Assembly (NCBI GenBank): GCA_037044975.1 | Contig: JBAOIL010000038.1 | Coordinates: forward strand, 493,005 to 557,004 | Length of the DNA stretch: 64,000 bases | DNA from: JADLHS01 sp020848635 | GTDB taxonomy: Bacteria > Verrucomicrobiota > Verrucomicrobiia > Limisphaerales > JADLHS01 | Direction of reading: 5' to 3' | Shown here: positions 48,052-56,632 of the stretch, piece by piece | Position numbering within the stretch: the stretch's first letter is position 1 | Layout of the letters: each line of letters opens with the position of its first letter | The notes under the pieces: model-generated | What the model saw: only the letters and a program-made list of their open reading frames with translations | Databases searched by the model: none | Told to the model about the DNA's origin: nothing | Made by a program: the position numbers and the translations under genes

Positions 48052-49083
48052 ATGAAAAAATTAACGATTCTCCTTCTCGGTGCCGGTTTCGCCCTGTGGC
48101 TCAACGAATCTTGGGCGCAAGTTCCGGCCGCCGTTCAGCAGTCCGAATCCATGCAGCAGCGCCGCGAACTGGAGCAGGCGGCGCAGGCGGCGGAGTCCGG
48201 CGAGGTCGCGCCGGATTTGTTTGCCGGCGAGAGCCGTGATGTCGGGCCACAAACCATCTTGAAGTTCAAGCCGCGCAAGGCCTACTTCGAGGCGATGGCC
48301 GACGTGCAGTATTTCTATACGGACAACATGTTTCTTGCTGCGAACGATCAACAAAGCGCCGATGTGTTGGTGAGCACGGTGCAATTCGCGCTGGCGCCGA
48401 CCCCTTATGGGCTGGGCGATGGCCAGTTTGCCCCGCGGCTTGGCTTTCGGCAGGAGTGGTGGGATTTTGGGCTGGCTTCGGACAAGGAGATTCTGGTTTA
48501 CGATTTTGCGACGGCTTCTTTACGGCCGGCGCCCTTGAATGAATTTAATTTCAACGTGCAGACCGTTTTTGCCGATGGCCAGTGGCGGCGCGGCAACTGG
48601 ATTTTCGAGGCTGGCGTTGACTTTCAGCGGTTGTTGGACGCGGAACACGACGACCAGTTTTATCAGGAAGCCGTGCCGCGTTGGGGGGTGCAGCGGCTCT
48701 TCCCGTTGGGCGAGCGAAGCACGCTCGTGCTCGGGTACGCCGGCGATTATCGTTTTACCGACACTGATTTGCCCCCGCCGACCTTCGGCCACGATTTCAA
48801 TAACCGGACGGATCACAGTGTTTTCCTCACCTACACGCTGGCGGTCTGCCGGAATGCGTTGGTGCAACCCTACTATCGCTACCAATACACCCATTTTACG
48901 GCGGGCGAAAAACGCGATGATAATCTGAATTCGTTCGGGCTTGCGCTGTACTGCTACTTCACGTCGTACATCAGCGCCCGCGCGTTTGTTGGCTACGACA
49001 TCATGAATACGACCAGCGCGCGAGTGCCGGACTACAACCAATTCGACGGAGGGGGCGGGGTCAACGTGACGATTAGGTTTTAG
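48052..49083 (+). CDS. outer-membrane beta-barrel protein
   Basis: 343 residues. Signal peptide KKLTILLLGAGFALWLNESWA-Q, a short Gln/Glu-rich helix (QSESMQQRRELEQAAQAAES), then about 14 amphipathic strands (FEAMADVQYFYTDNMFLAA, LVLGYAGDYRFTD) ending GGGVNVTIRF, with the terminal aromatic typical of BAM-assembled barrels. The barrel size (~270 residues) resembles outer-membrane proteins of the OprB/BBP2-like kind; no exact family. Last gene of the FecR operon. Confidence 0.82.
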   Translation: MKKLTILLLGAGFALWLNESWAQVPAAVQQSESMQQRRELEQAAQAAESGEVAPDLFAGESRDVGPQTILKFKPRKAYFEAMADVQYFYTDNMFLAANDQQSADVLVSTVQFALAPTPYGLGDGQFAPRLGFRQEWWDFGLASDKEILVYDFATASLRPAPLNEFNFNVQTVFADGQWRRGNWIFEAGVDFQRLLDAEHDDQFYQEAVPRWGVQRLFPLGERSTLVLGYAGDYRFTDTDLPPPTFGHDFNNRTDHSVFLTYTLAVCRNALVQPYYRYQYTHFTAGEKRDDNLNSFGLALYCYFTSYISARAFVGYDIMNTTSARVPDYNQFDGGGGVNVTIRF

Positions 49084-49156
49084 TCCCGACTCGCGGCTGC
49101 CGCAGGTCGGTGTCGCCGGCGCGCAATTCCTAACCCACCAACGGTGACGAGCAGCC

Positions 49157-50802
49157 TCATCTCAGTGGCCTCGCCTTCTTGTGATAGGTGTGGCAGGTCG
49201 TGCATGAATCCACGACGCCACCCTGCGGACTGTGACAGGCGGCGCAGGAGCTTTTCCCCGGCAAAATGACGTCCGCCGTTTCCTTGCTTGTCGCGGCCGC
49301 ATGGCATTGCGTGCAGGCCACGCTGACGTGTCTGGCGTGATTGAATTCGCCGTGGGTCAGCCAGCGCTCAATTAACACGGGGTTGGTAATTTCCGCCTTG
49401 CCGTGCGCGCCGGACTTCACCGCGTGGCAATAGGCGCAGCCGGGATAGAGCGCCGGACTGGGCCCGCGCACGGAGCCAACCTGCACTTCCGGCCCGGTCG
49501 TCGCGGAGCTGAAGAACACCCGCTCCTCAAAATCCTCACCCGAGGCCACCCGTGCCTGCAAGCGTTGCAATTTCTCCTGGGCAAATTGCTTCCGGTCGGC
49601 TTCGGTCGTTAGACCGGAGCGCGCCGCAAAATCGGCATATTGCCTCGGCAGACTGCGGAGAAACGCGGAAACAAAACTTGGATCGCCGTGGGGTAACGTC
49701 AGCCCGGGTGTTTCCGGATCGAACTGCAGCGAGTGACAGACCTGACAGTGCTGTTCAAAATTAATGCGCCGGAAAGAAATTCCGGTCGCGTTCGGTTGAT
49801 GACATGATGCACACTCGAGCTTCTGGCCGTTAGGCAGCATCGGCATGGCTTCGCCTGTGAGATGCCGGGCGTGGTTGAACCGGAGGGTGTCTGGGTCGCG
49901 CCGCTTGTCGGTGTGGACCCGAAACTCCGGATGATCCTCTGCGAAGCGGTGGAGGACTTGCGTGAAGCCGGCCGCGGGGCGTGAATCGGTGGTTGTGCCA
50001 TTCTTCGGCTGCAAACTGGCGCCCGTGGCCGCTGCGGCGGCCATGCTCACGCCATCGCCGTGGCAGAGCGCACACTGCGCATCTGTGGTTGCGGCAATTG
50101 GTCCCGCGCCACGGTGTTCCTGATGACAAAACGAGCAGGAAATGTCCCGTACCACGTTGGGCTGATGCAGCAAATGCCCCGGATGGCATTTCTGGCAAGC
50201 CTCATCTATGGCCGTCATTTCTCCGGGGCGGGTGTGGGCAAGTTGGATGACTTCAAACGGCCCGGGTTTCGCACGCCACGCGGCGGAGAGCAAACCATTC
50301 GGGCCAAGCGCTCCTGCCTTGTGACAGGCGGCGCAAGTCGAATCACTCTGGTTCGTGCTGGTGTGAATTTTCGCAAACGCAGCGCTGGAATGAGGCGTGG
50401 AGAGTTCGCCGGGATTGATGAAGTTGCCGCGCCACGATCCCCCCAGGCAAATCAGCAGCAGCGCGACGGTCGCCGTCACCACGGCGCGGGTGAGCTGACC
50501 CCGGCGCGTCCGCAAGGTCGGCACGGGCGAGCACTTCGAGATCGGACGGCAGCAGCTTACCGTCCGGCAGCGGGCCGGTCTCGCATGCGCCACCGGGGCG
50601 GGTGCAGCGCCACCGGCCTTTTGATTCACCCGCCGGCTTTTCCAGCCCGGGCACGCATTCCGCCGTGGCCCGGCAGCGACCACAGTTGTCTGGTCCCGAA
50701 CGGCACGGACTGCCTTCGGCGGCATGACCGCAAATCCATGCTTGATTCGGTCGTTCATAGCGTTGCGAATCGAAATCTGGAGCGGGCAAATTGCTCGCTC
50801 AT
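49157..50802 (-). CDS. membrane-anchored ten-haem cytochrome c (two frame breaks)
   Basis: A perfect ribosome-binding site (AGGAGG, 6 bp spacing) fixes the ATG at 50802. That start needs a +1 repair at 50788-50791 (MSEQLPAPDFDSQRYE) and another at about 50555-50559 (GPLPDGKCCRPISKC). Repaired length is ~547. A Cys-rich cytosolic N-terminus (ICGHAAEGSPC, CGRCRATAEC, CTRPGGAC, CCRPISKC) is followed by one helix (AVVTATVALLLICLGG), then ten CXXCH sites outside: CAACH, CQKCH, CSFCH, CALCH, CASCH, CQVCH, CAYCH, CTQCH, CAACH, CTTCH. The N-terminal cysteines could hold a metal cluster. Last gene of the redox operon. Confidence 0.88.
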
Positions 50803-51617
50803 CGCGCACCTCCTGAAAAGGCGAACACCAGCACGACATGCAGCAGTGAGAATATCATCAGGCTGTATGTCAGCGGCAAATGCACAAACAACCAGAGTTT
50901 GAGCGTGGTTTGCAGCGCGTGATGATAATCCAACCCGTCCTTTTGCCGCACCAATCGCGCGAGCTTTTCCAAGGTGGCGCGTTCTGACTCGTTGAGGAAG
51001 CGGCGCAGGTCCTCAAGCTTGGCCGCCAGGGCGTTGAGCGGGCGGCGGGATTCCAACAGGTGCGGCCAGAAAAATCTTGGCCCGGCAAAGAAATCGCTCA
51101 ATTCCCGGACGTAAAATTCTGCGATAGCCGGCGATTTGGTTTGGTCGCCGAGCGTCAGCGCCTCGGCTTCCTGCCGCAGCGCGTGGCGCAGCGCGGGAAT
51201 TCTTTCGTAGATCACTTCGCCGCCGCGGGTCGCTAGTCGCCGGGGCAACACGCGACTCAGAAACAGGCCCGCGATGCCGCTGCCCGTGACCAGGGCATAG
51301 AGCCAGGCCAGCGTGCCCTCGAACCAACCCGTCGGGAGACGAAAGTTCAGGTGGATCAAAAACAACACGACGGCGAAAAAACCGGCGTAAATGTGAATCT
51401 GGGCCCACGTCTCCGAGTTGCCGAGCGGCAGGAAGGGCAATCTTTTTCGCGCATTGTAGAGCGCCAGCAGGATCATCGCGGCCAACAGCACCCAGCCAGT
51501 GAAATATGCGTAGTTGGGCAGCGCATGGTTCCAGCGGTTATGTGCCATCACGGCCAGCCCGCTGGCAAGCGCCAGCAGGAAGATTCCGATAAAAAACTGG
51601 CGACGAAAGCGGCTCAT
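50799..51617 (-). CDS. integral membrane protein, probable b-type cytochrome subunit
   Basis: 272 residues from the ATG at 51617, which overlaps the previous gene's TGA (ATGA). About five to six helices: RQFFIGIFLLALASGLAV, YFTGWVLLAAMILLALY, QIHIYAGFFAVVLFLIHLNF (two His 12 apart, a plausible haem-b pair), GTLAWLYALVTGSGIAGLFL, and WLFVHLPLTYSLMIFSLLHV (again two His). This His spacing fits ferric-reductase/cytochrome-b-like electron transfer through the membrane. No named family recognised. Its stop overlaps the start of the ten-haem gene. Confidence 0.75.
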   Translation of the reverse strand: MSRFRRQFFIGIFLLALASGLAVMAHNRWNHALPNYAYFTGWVLLAAMILLALYNARKRLPFLPLGNSETWAQIHIYAGFFAVVLFLIHLNFRLPTGWFEGTLAWLYALVTGSGIAGLFLSRVLPRRLATRGGEVIYERIPALRHALRQEAEALTLGDQTKSPAIAEFYVRELSDFFAGPRFFWPHLLESRRPLNALAAKLEDLRRFLNESERATLEKLARLVRQKDGLDYHHALQTTLKLWLFVHLPLTYSLMIFSLLHVVLVFAFSGGAR

Positions 51618-53350
51618 CGTTTCATCCAGTCGGTCAACGTCGCGAGGTTGTTCAGATTCATTCGCTCCAACGCACCGTGTGGGCAGGCCCGTTGACACGC
51701 CGGGCCACCGTGATTTTCCACGCACAGGTCGCACTTGGTCGCCTTGCTGATCGGTTTGAGGTCCTCGCCCACCATGAAATCACCGTGCTCGTCGCGGATG
51801 TCCACCATGCGAATCGCGTCGTAGGGACAATTGTTCGCGCACGCCTTGCAGCCGATGCAAGTGACGGGATTGATGACCACCTGGCCGGCAAACGATTCGC
51901 GGTGAATTGCGCCCGTCGGACAACCGATCATGCAAACCGGATCGGCGCAGTGCATGCAGGCATTGGCGATCATCAATCGTCCGCTCGATGGTCCGTGACG
52001 GAGGAAGCGCGGATTGTTGTCGTGCGTCGAAGCGCAGGCGCGAACGCAATCGTCGCAGCGCGTACATCGCTCCAGATCAATCACCATTGTCGCGGTGCCA
52101 TTGAAGAAACGGTTCGCGGTAAGAAATTCCAGCGTCGACGCGCCAATTCTGTCCTGCGCCGCGCGCGGCGTGGGCGCATCGGGAATGACGGCCGAGGTTT
52201 CCGTGGTCAGTGAAACTAGCGGTGGTAATTCGTTCTTGGGCAGACTGGGCAAAACGATTTGCTCCATGACTCTGGTCGGCACGATGAGCAGATGGGTATA
52301 GCCGATGGCGCGGAGCGAATGCTGAACACTTACCGGCGACTGCGGCTGTTGAAAGTTGTGCGCGATTTCGTCGAAGCCAAATAGTTGTCCGGCGCCGATG
52401 TAATTGAGCGTGCGCTCGCCACTGCCGAACTTCTGACTTACGCGCGCGAAGCCCGCCCGGAGCAGCACGACGCCGTTCGGGTAGTCGCCTTCCTGGACGA
52501 TGACCGGCTCCTTTTCCGGCCGCACGCTGCCGCTTTGCGCGAGGCGTTTGTATTCGCCTGACCAGTCGTAATCGCCGTAGGTGGCAAATTCGATTTGCGC
52601 CGCGACTTGATCAAGCTGGTCCTTGCTGAGGTAACGAAACAACGGTGTGGCGCGCAAATAGGAAGCTAGAGCGCGTTCGCGGTAAATCCGATTGATATGC
52701 TGGCGCAACTGATTATCGGCGCGCATCAAGTCGCGCAATCCCTGCCAGCGAATTTCCAGCAACTCAGCCGTGTCGCTGGCGGCAAAGATGGTGGACGTGC
52801 GCGGCATGCGGCTCAATGCGGCGATTTCGCCGAAGAAATCGCCAGCGGCCATTTCCTCGGTTCGATGCTGGTCCAGCACCCGCGGCAAGTCCTGGAGAAA
52901 AACGTGAACTTCCGCGTTTTCATTTTGGCGTGCGCCCACGCCGGCGTTCGGTCGCAATTGCGCGCGGCTGTAACTCTCCGGTTGCCGGCGGCCCGACCAG
53001 AACTGCGCCAGCGTGCGGAAGATCCCCTTCTTCACGGGGGCTTGCCGTCCGAGTAGCGCCGGCGGCAAGTCTGGCTTGAGCACGACGCGCGTCGTACCGG
53101 ACAAAATCAGGAACGCCGAAGTGCCGTAGTCTCCCTGGCGAGTGATGATTTCGCCCTTGCGGTAATGGCGGATGCTGGTGTCGTGGCGAAGAATCTCCCG
53201 GAGCGGCGTGCGCTTGGGGAAATACGCCGGCAACATTTTGTTGAACGGTGGAATGGCCAGCAGGCGGGCCACGTCCGCCTCCGTCATTGCGGGATCAAAG
53301 GCTGCGTCCCAGCGCTGCGGGCGTTCAACGGTTGGCGGGGCAGGGGGCAT
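51614..53350 (-). CDS. fusion of two cyclic-nucleotide-binding domains with a four-cluster [4Fe-4S] ferredoxin
   Basis: 578 residues. The first cNMP-binding domain (~35-215) has GEIITRQGDYGTSAFLILSG and a well-kept phosphate-binding cassette, GDFFGEIAALSRMPRTST. The second (~235-385) is degenerate there (GAGQLFGFDEIAHN). From ~410 a DMSO-reductase-B-type ferredoxin has four Cys groups: CTRCDDCVRAC; CMHCADPVCMIGCP; CIGCKACANNCP; CDLCVENHGGPACQRACP. It should be a cytosolic electron carrier gated by cAMP/cGMP. It starts 5 bp after the reductase gene and overlaps the membrane subunit by ATGA, so all are one unit. Confidence 0.93.
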   Translation of the reverse strand: MPPAPPTVERPQRWDAAFDPAMTEADVARLLAIPPFNKMLPAYFPKRTPLREILRHDTSIRHYRKGEIITRQGDYGTSAFLILSGTTRVVLKPDLPPALLGRQAPVKKGIFRTLAQFWSGRRQPESYSRAQLRPNAGVGARQNENAEVHVFLQDLPRVLDQHRTEEMAAGDFFGEIAALSRMPRTSTIFAASDTAELLEIRWQGLRDLMRADNQLRQHINRIYRERALASYLRATPLFRYLSKDQLDQVAAQIEFATYGDYDWSGEYKRLAQSGSVRPEKEPVIVQEGDYPNGVVLLRAGFARVSQKFGSGERTLNYIGAGQLFGFDEIAHNFQQPQSPVSVQHSLRAIGYTHLLIVPTRVMEQIVLPSLPKNELPPLVSLTTETSAVIPDAPTPRAAQDRIGASTLEFLTANRFFNGTATMVIDLERCTRCDDCVRACASTHDNNPRFLRHGPSSGRLMIANACMHCADPVCMIGCPTGAIHRESFAGQVVINPVTCIGCKACANNCPYDAIRMVDIRDEHGDFMVGEDLKPISKATKCDLCVENHGGPACQRACPHGALERMNLNNLATLTDWMKR

Positions 53351-53355
53351 TTAGG

Positions 53356-54660
53356 TCAGGCGTCGAGCACCAGATCGCCTCTCGGGCGGCAGATGCAGGT
53401 CAAACAAGTCCCGTGTTCGGGCTCAGCGTCCGGTGGTTTCAAATAGTCCACGCTGCCTGACTTGATGGCGACGAGACACGAGCCGCAACTGCCGGCGCAG
53501 CAACCTGAATCAATCCGCACGCCCTGTGCCTGCGCAAATTCGAGCAGGTTTCCCGCGGACGGTTCCCAGCGGAGCGTTTTGCCGGAGCGTGCAAACGTGA
53601 CCTGCAGCTTGGAGAGAAATACGGTTTCACTGGCCGTCGGCTCGGCGGTTTTTTTCTTCACCGTGGCCGGACCGAAGGCCTCGAAGTGAACGTCTTTTTC
53701 CGGCACCCCCCATGCCGCCAGCCCGTCGGTAATGCTTTTCATGAAGGCGCCATTGCCGCATAGGTAGTATTCAAAATTGTTCGAGGGGAGCTGTTCCTTC
53801 AACCGCTCGATGCCGACGCGCCCTTCATGCTGATAGTCACGCCCCTTGACATCGTCCGGGCCCGGCCGGCTGTAGCAGATGTGCAGATGCAGGTTTTCGT
53901 TTTCGGCGGCGAGTTTCTCCAGTTCGGCTTTGTGGATGTGCTCCTGCCGGTTGCGAACGCCAAAGAAAAACCACGCCTCGCGTCTTGAACCGCTCGCCGC
54001 TATCGCCTGGGCCATGCAGAGCAACGGTGTCACCCCCACGCCGCCAGCGATGAGGACAAGGGGATTGGTCTTAGACATCTCGAGGAAGAAATGTCCGGTA
54101 GGCGCCTTGACGTTGAGGATGTCGCCTTCCTTGACGACATCGGTGAAGAAACTGGACGCCGTGCCCGGTGGCAGGTCGGGTTGATCCGGGGGCGATTTCT
54201 CCTTCTTGATGGTGACGCGGTAATAGTCCGAGCGATGGGGGCTGTCCGAGAGGGAATAGCACCGCACCAAGGGTTTGTCGCGGCCGGGGATGTCGAGTTG
54301 GAAGGTGAGATATTGGCCCGGCTTGAACGGCGGGAGCGGTTTGCCGTCGTGGGGTTTCAGGTAAAACGCGCAAACGTCTTCGCACTCCAGCGATTTCTTG
54401 ACAACGGAGAATTTACGGCAGCCGTTCCACTGCAATTTGCCCGATTCCGCCTGCTGACAACGCAGTTTGGCCTCCTGAACTTGCAGCCGTAATTTCTCCA
54501 AGGTGGCTCGTTGCTGAGCGCGCTCGGCGTACAACCGCAAACCGCTCCGAAAAACCGCGATCAACAACTGGAGCAGGAGCGCTGCGGCGAGGAGCAACCC
54601 GACGACCAGACTGAGTTCGCCCCCGGCGAGGGCGTGAAGGGTGTCAATTAGGGATTGCAT
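53356..54660 (-). CDS. NAD(P)H:acceptor reductase with FAD and plant-type [2Fe-2S] domains (NqrF-like)
   Basis: 434 residues. An N-terminal helix (LSLVVGLLLAAALLLQLLIA, ~17-36) anchors it; a coiled coil follows (~45-75). The FAD domain has the RxYS motif (RCYSLSDSPH) and the NAD(P) domain GGVGVTPLLCMA and YYLCGNGAFM. The C-terminal ferredoxin has CCAGSCGSC and a later CLTC, enough for one [2Fe-2S] cluster. The order helix-FAD-NAD-2Fe2S is closer to oxygenase reductases than to NqrF, where 2Fe-2S precedes FAD. First gene of the operon; it would take electrons from NAD(P)H. Confidence 0.92.
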   Translation of the reverse strand: MQSLIDTLHALAGGELSLVVGLLLAAALLLQLLIAVFRSGLRLYAERAQQRATLEKLRLQVQEAKLRCQQAESGKLQWNGCRKFSVVKKSLECEDVCAFYLKPHDGKPLPPFKPGQYLTFQLDIPGRDKPLVRCYSLSDSPHRSDYYRVTIKKEKSPPDQPDLPPGTASSFFTDVVKEGDILNVKAPTGHFFLEMSKTNPLVLIAGGVGVTPLLCMAQAIAASGSRREAWFFFGVRNRQEHIHKAELEKLAAENENLHLHICYSRPGPDDVKGRDYQHEGRVGIERLKEQLPSNNFEYYLCGNGAFMKSITDGLAAWGVPEKDVHFEAFGPATVKKKTAEPTASETVFLSKLQVTFARSGKTLRWEPSAGNLLEFAQAQGVRIDSGCCAGSCGSCLVAIKSGSVDYLKPPDAEPEHGTCLTCICRPRGDLVLDA

Positions 54661-54690
54661 CAGGACTGTGGGTCAATTAACAAAACCAGC

Positions 54691-55864
54691 GTGCGGCGTA
54701 AATCACTTAGTTGTCAAACCAAGCGCGGGAATATTTTGATTGTGGTCATTGCCGTGTCGTTTTCCACCACCGCCGTTCAACTGCAGGGCGGCGAAGCCGG
54801 ATTAACCAACCGGTTTCTCGGCGCCACTTCCTGCTCCAGTTCTGGCTGCCACGGCGGTGGGGGACAAGACCAGAATCAATTTCTCGTCTGGTCGCTGCGG
54901 GATGTTCATTCCCAACGACCGTTTGCGACGCTCACCACCGCACGGTCGAGGCAAATTGCCGCCGCGCTGCGAATCAAAGAGCCCACGGCGGACAACCGGT
55001 TGTACTTCCTGTCACGCGCCCTTGACTGAAGTTCCGTCCGCTGGTCGCGGGGAAGCCTTCAGGGTCAGCGAGGGCGTTGCCTGCGAAAGTTGTCACGGGC
55101 CGGCGGAAGGCTGGCTGCGGTCCCACGCAAGGCCGGATTACGGTCACGCCGACCGCGTATTCGCCGGGATGCGTGATCTGAAGAATCTCTATGTGCGCGC
55201 CAATAGCTGCGTGGCCTGCCACCAGACGGTGGAAACATCGCTCCTCAAGGCCGGCCATCCGGAGTTGGTCTTTGAGCTGGACGGCCAGAGTGTTTCCCAG
55301 CCTAAGCACTGGCGTGAAACGGCCGGCTGGAGCGGGGCGCAGGCGTGGTTTGTTGGTCAGGCGGTGGCCGTACGCGAATTGAGCTGGCAACTGTCGGGTG
55401 AACCAGAGCCCAACGAAAAGCTCGTGGCCCGCTGGAGCGCGCTCGTGTGGTTGCTGCAAAAGCTCGATGGCCTCGACCGCGAATTTCCCGCGCTGGGCAA
55501 GCCGCCCGCCGAACTCGGTTCGCAAAGCTTGCTCGCGATGTTGAAGGCCAGCAATGAGCTCGCGAAACGTGCCGCCGCGGCTCCATGGACCGATAAAATG
55601 TCACGCCAAGCGCTGGTGGCGTTGGCTGCCACTAGCGGTGATTTTCTTCAAGCAAGCGTTGGGGGCCAGTTTCAGGCGCGCCGTGCGGAACGATTGGTCC
55701 TGGCGTTGGATCGGTTGCTGGTCTCGTGCCGAAGCCTTCAACCGAATAATGACGCTGACGCGAGCCTGAATCGCCTGTTCAGCCTGGTCCAGTCCTTGCC
55801 AGAGTTTAATGCCTCGGAATTCGCGGAGGCTTTGAATCAATTCGCCAAATCGTTGAACCAGTAG
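54691..55864 (+). CDS. secreted four-haem cytochrome c (one frame break)
   Basis: GTG at 54691 starts a plausible signal peptide (RGNILIVVIAVSFSTTAVQ); a TTG at 54655 overlaps the divergent gene. Haem sites: CSSSGCH (CX4CH), CTSCH, CESCH and CVACH. The frame breaks +1 in the TT at 55000-55001; repair joins KEPTADNR to CTSCHAPLTE and preserves the second haem. Repaired length is ~390. The distal half is helical without haems. It resembles cytochrome c-554-like multihaem proteins and is divergent from the NAD(P)H-to-cytochrome operon, probably its periplasmic partner. Confidence 0.85.
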
Positions 55865-55985
55865 CCGGCGAGCCGCAGATAGCAAGCCGTGAAGACGGAT
55901 GTCGCCATTGTTCCAGCCATGCTGCCTGGACTTTGGGCAGCAAGGCGTGCAGCTTTTTCGTGAGTTCGTTGTTGGACTTTTGAAA

Positions 55986-56342
55986 ATGAAGAAATCCACA
56001 CCACTAATCGCATTCACATTCCTTGCGTTCGCCTTAACCGTCATCGGTTGCAAGAAGCAGCAGCGGGCAGATGAGAAGGACATAGCCTTGTTTGGGCGAC
56101 ATATGTCCGAGAGTCAGGTTGCTGACATAGCGTTCAGTCAGTTGCCGCCGGGTTCTGGCTATCGGTGTGAGTTCAAGGATGGAGTGTGGGAGGTTTTAGA
56201 GGTTCAAAAGAATGTTTGGGGAGTTTCTTCTCGAACCACGAACGCGGAAGGCAAAGTTGTGATCGCGTCCACAAACGCCACGCGAGTAGTTTTGAGAGTG
56301 CGAGATGCCGACGGCAAGGTTGAGCCGGTTAATACGCCGTGA
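55986..56342 (+). CDS. small predicted lipoprotein
   Basis: 118 residues from the ATG at 55986. Signal sequence PLIAFTFLAFALTVIGC with lipobox VIGC (Cys22). The mature part is basic then beta-rich (YRCEFKDGVWEVLEVQKNVW, KVVIASTNATRVVLRVRDAD). Lower G+C than its neighbours and no family recognised. 121 bp after the four-haem cytochrome; shared transcription uncertain. Confidence 0.7.
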   Translation: MKKSTPLIAFTFLAFALTVIGCKKQQRADEKDIALFGRHMSESQVADIAFSQLPPGSGYRCEFKDGVWEVLEVQKNVWGVSSRTTNAEGKVVIASTNATRVVLRVRDADGKVEPVNTP

Positions 56343-56450
56343 GTTATGACAAGGTTTCTGCCTAATCGGTTTGTCAGAATTGTGCCAGAAGAAAGCCCTG
56401 TTTTTCGGTTTTTTCTATTTTTTGAAAACTTATAAAACCCTTGTAAAGTT

Positions 56451-56540
56451 TGGCGGAAGGGGTGGGATTTGAACCCACGGTAGCCTTGCGACTACGTCTG
56501 ATTTCGAGTCAGGTGCCTTCAACCACTCAGCCACCCTTCC
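56451..56540 (-). tRNA. tRNA-Ser (anticodon CGA)
   Basis: On the minus strand GGAAGGG begins at 56540 and pairs with CCCTTCC near 56455; the encoded CCA is at 56453-56451. The anticodon loop CTCGAAA gives CGA, decoding UCG. A long variable arm (GTAGTCGCAAGGCTAC) and T arm GTGGG-TTCAAAT-CCCAC are typical of class II tRNA-Ser. It lies just downstream of the carB fragment. Confidence 0.97.
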
Positions 56541-56632
56541 AGCCGGCAGCAAAACAATTAGACCATTGATGTCCGCTGGGCAATGGCTAATTCAATTCCT
56601 CCCGCCGGCGGTGCGTCCCTCCCCGCCGGTCG

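Noticed and set aside
53356..54660. Sodium-pumping NQR subunit F
   Set aside because: Domain order is reversed (2Fe-2S at the C-terminus) and no other nqr genes are present, so only a general FAD/2Fe-2S reductase is called.
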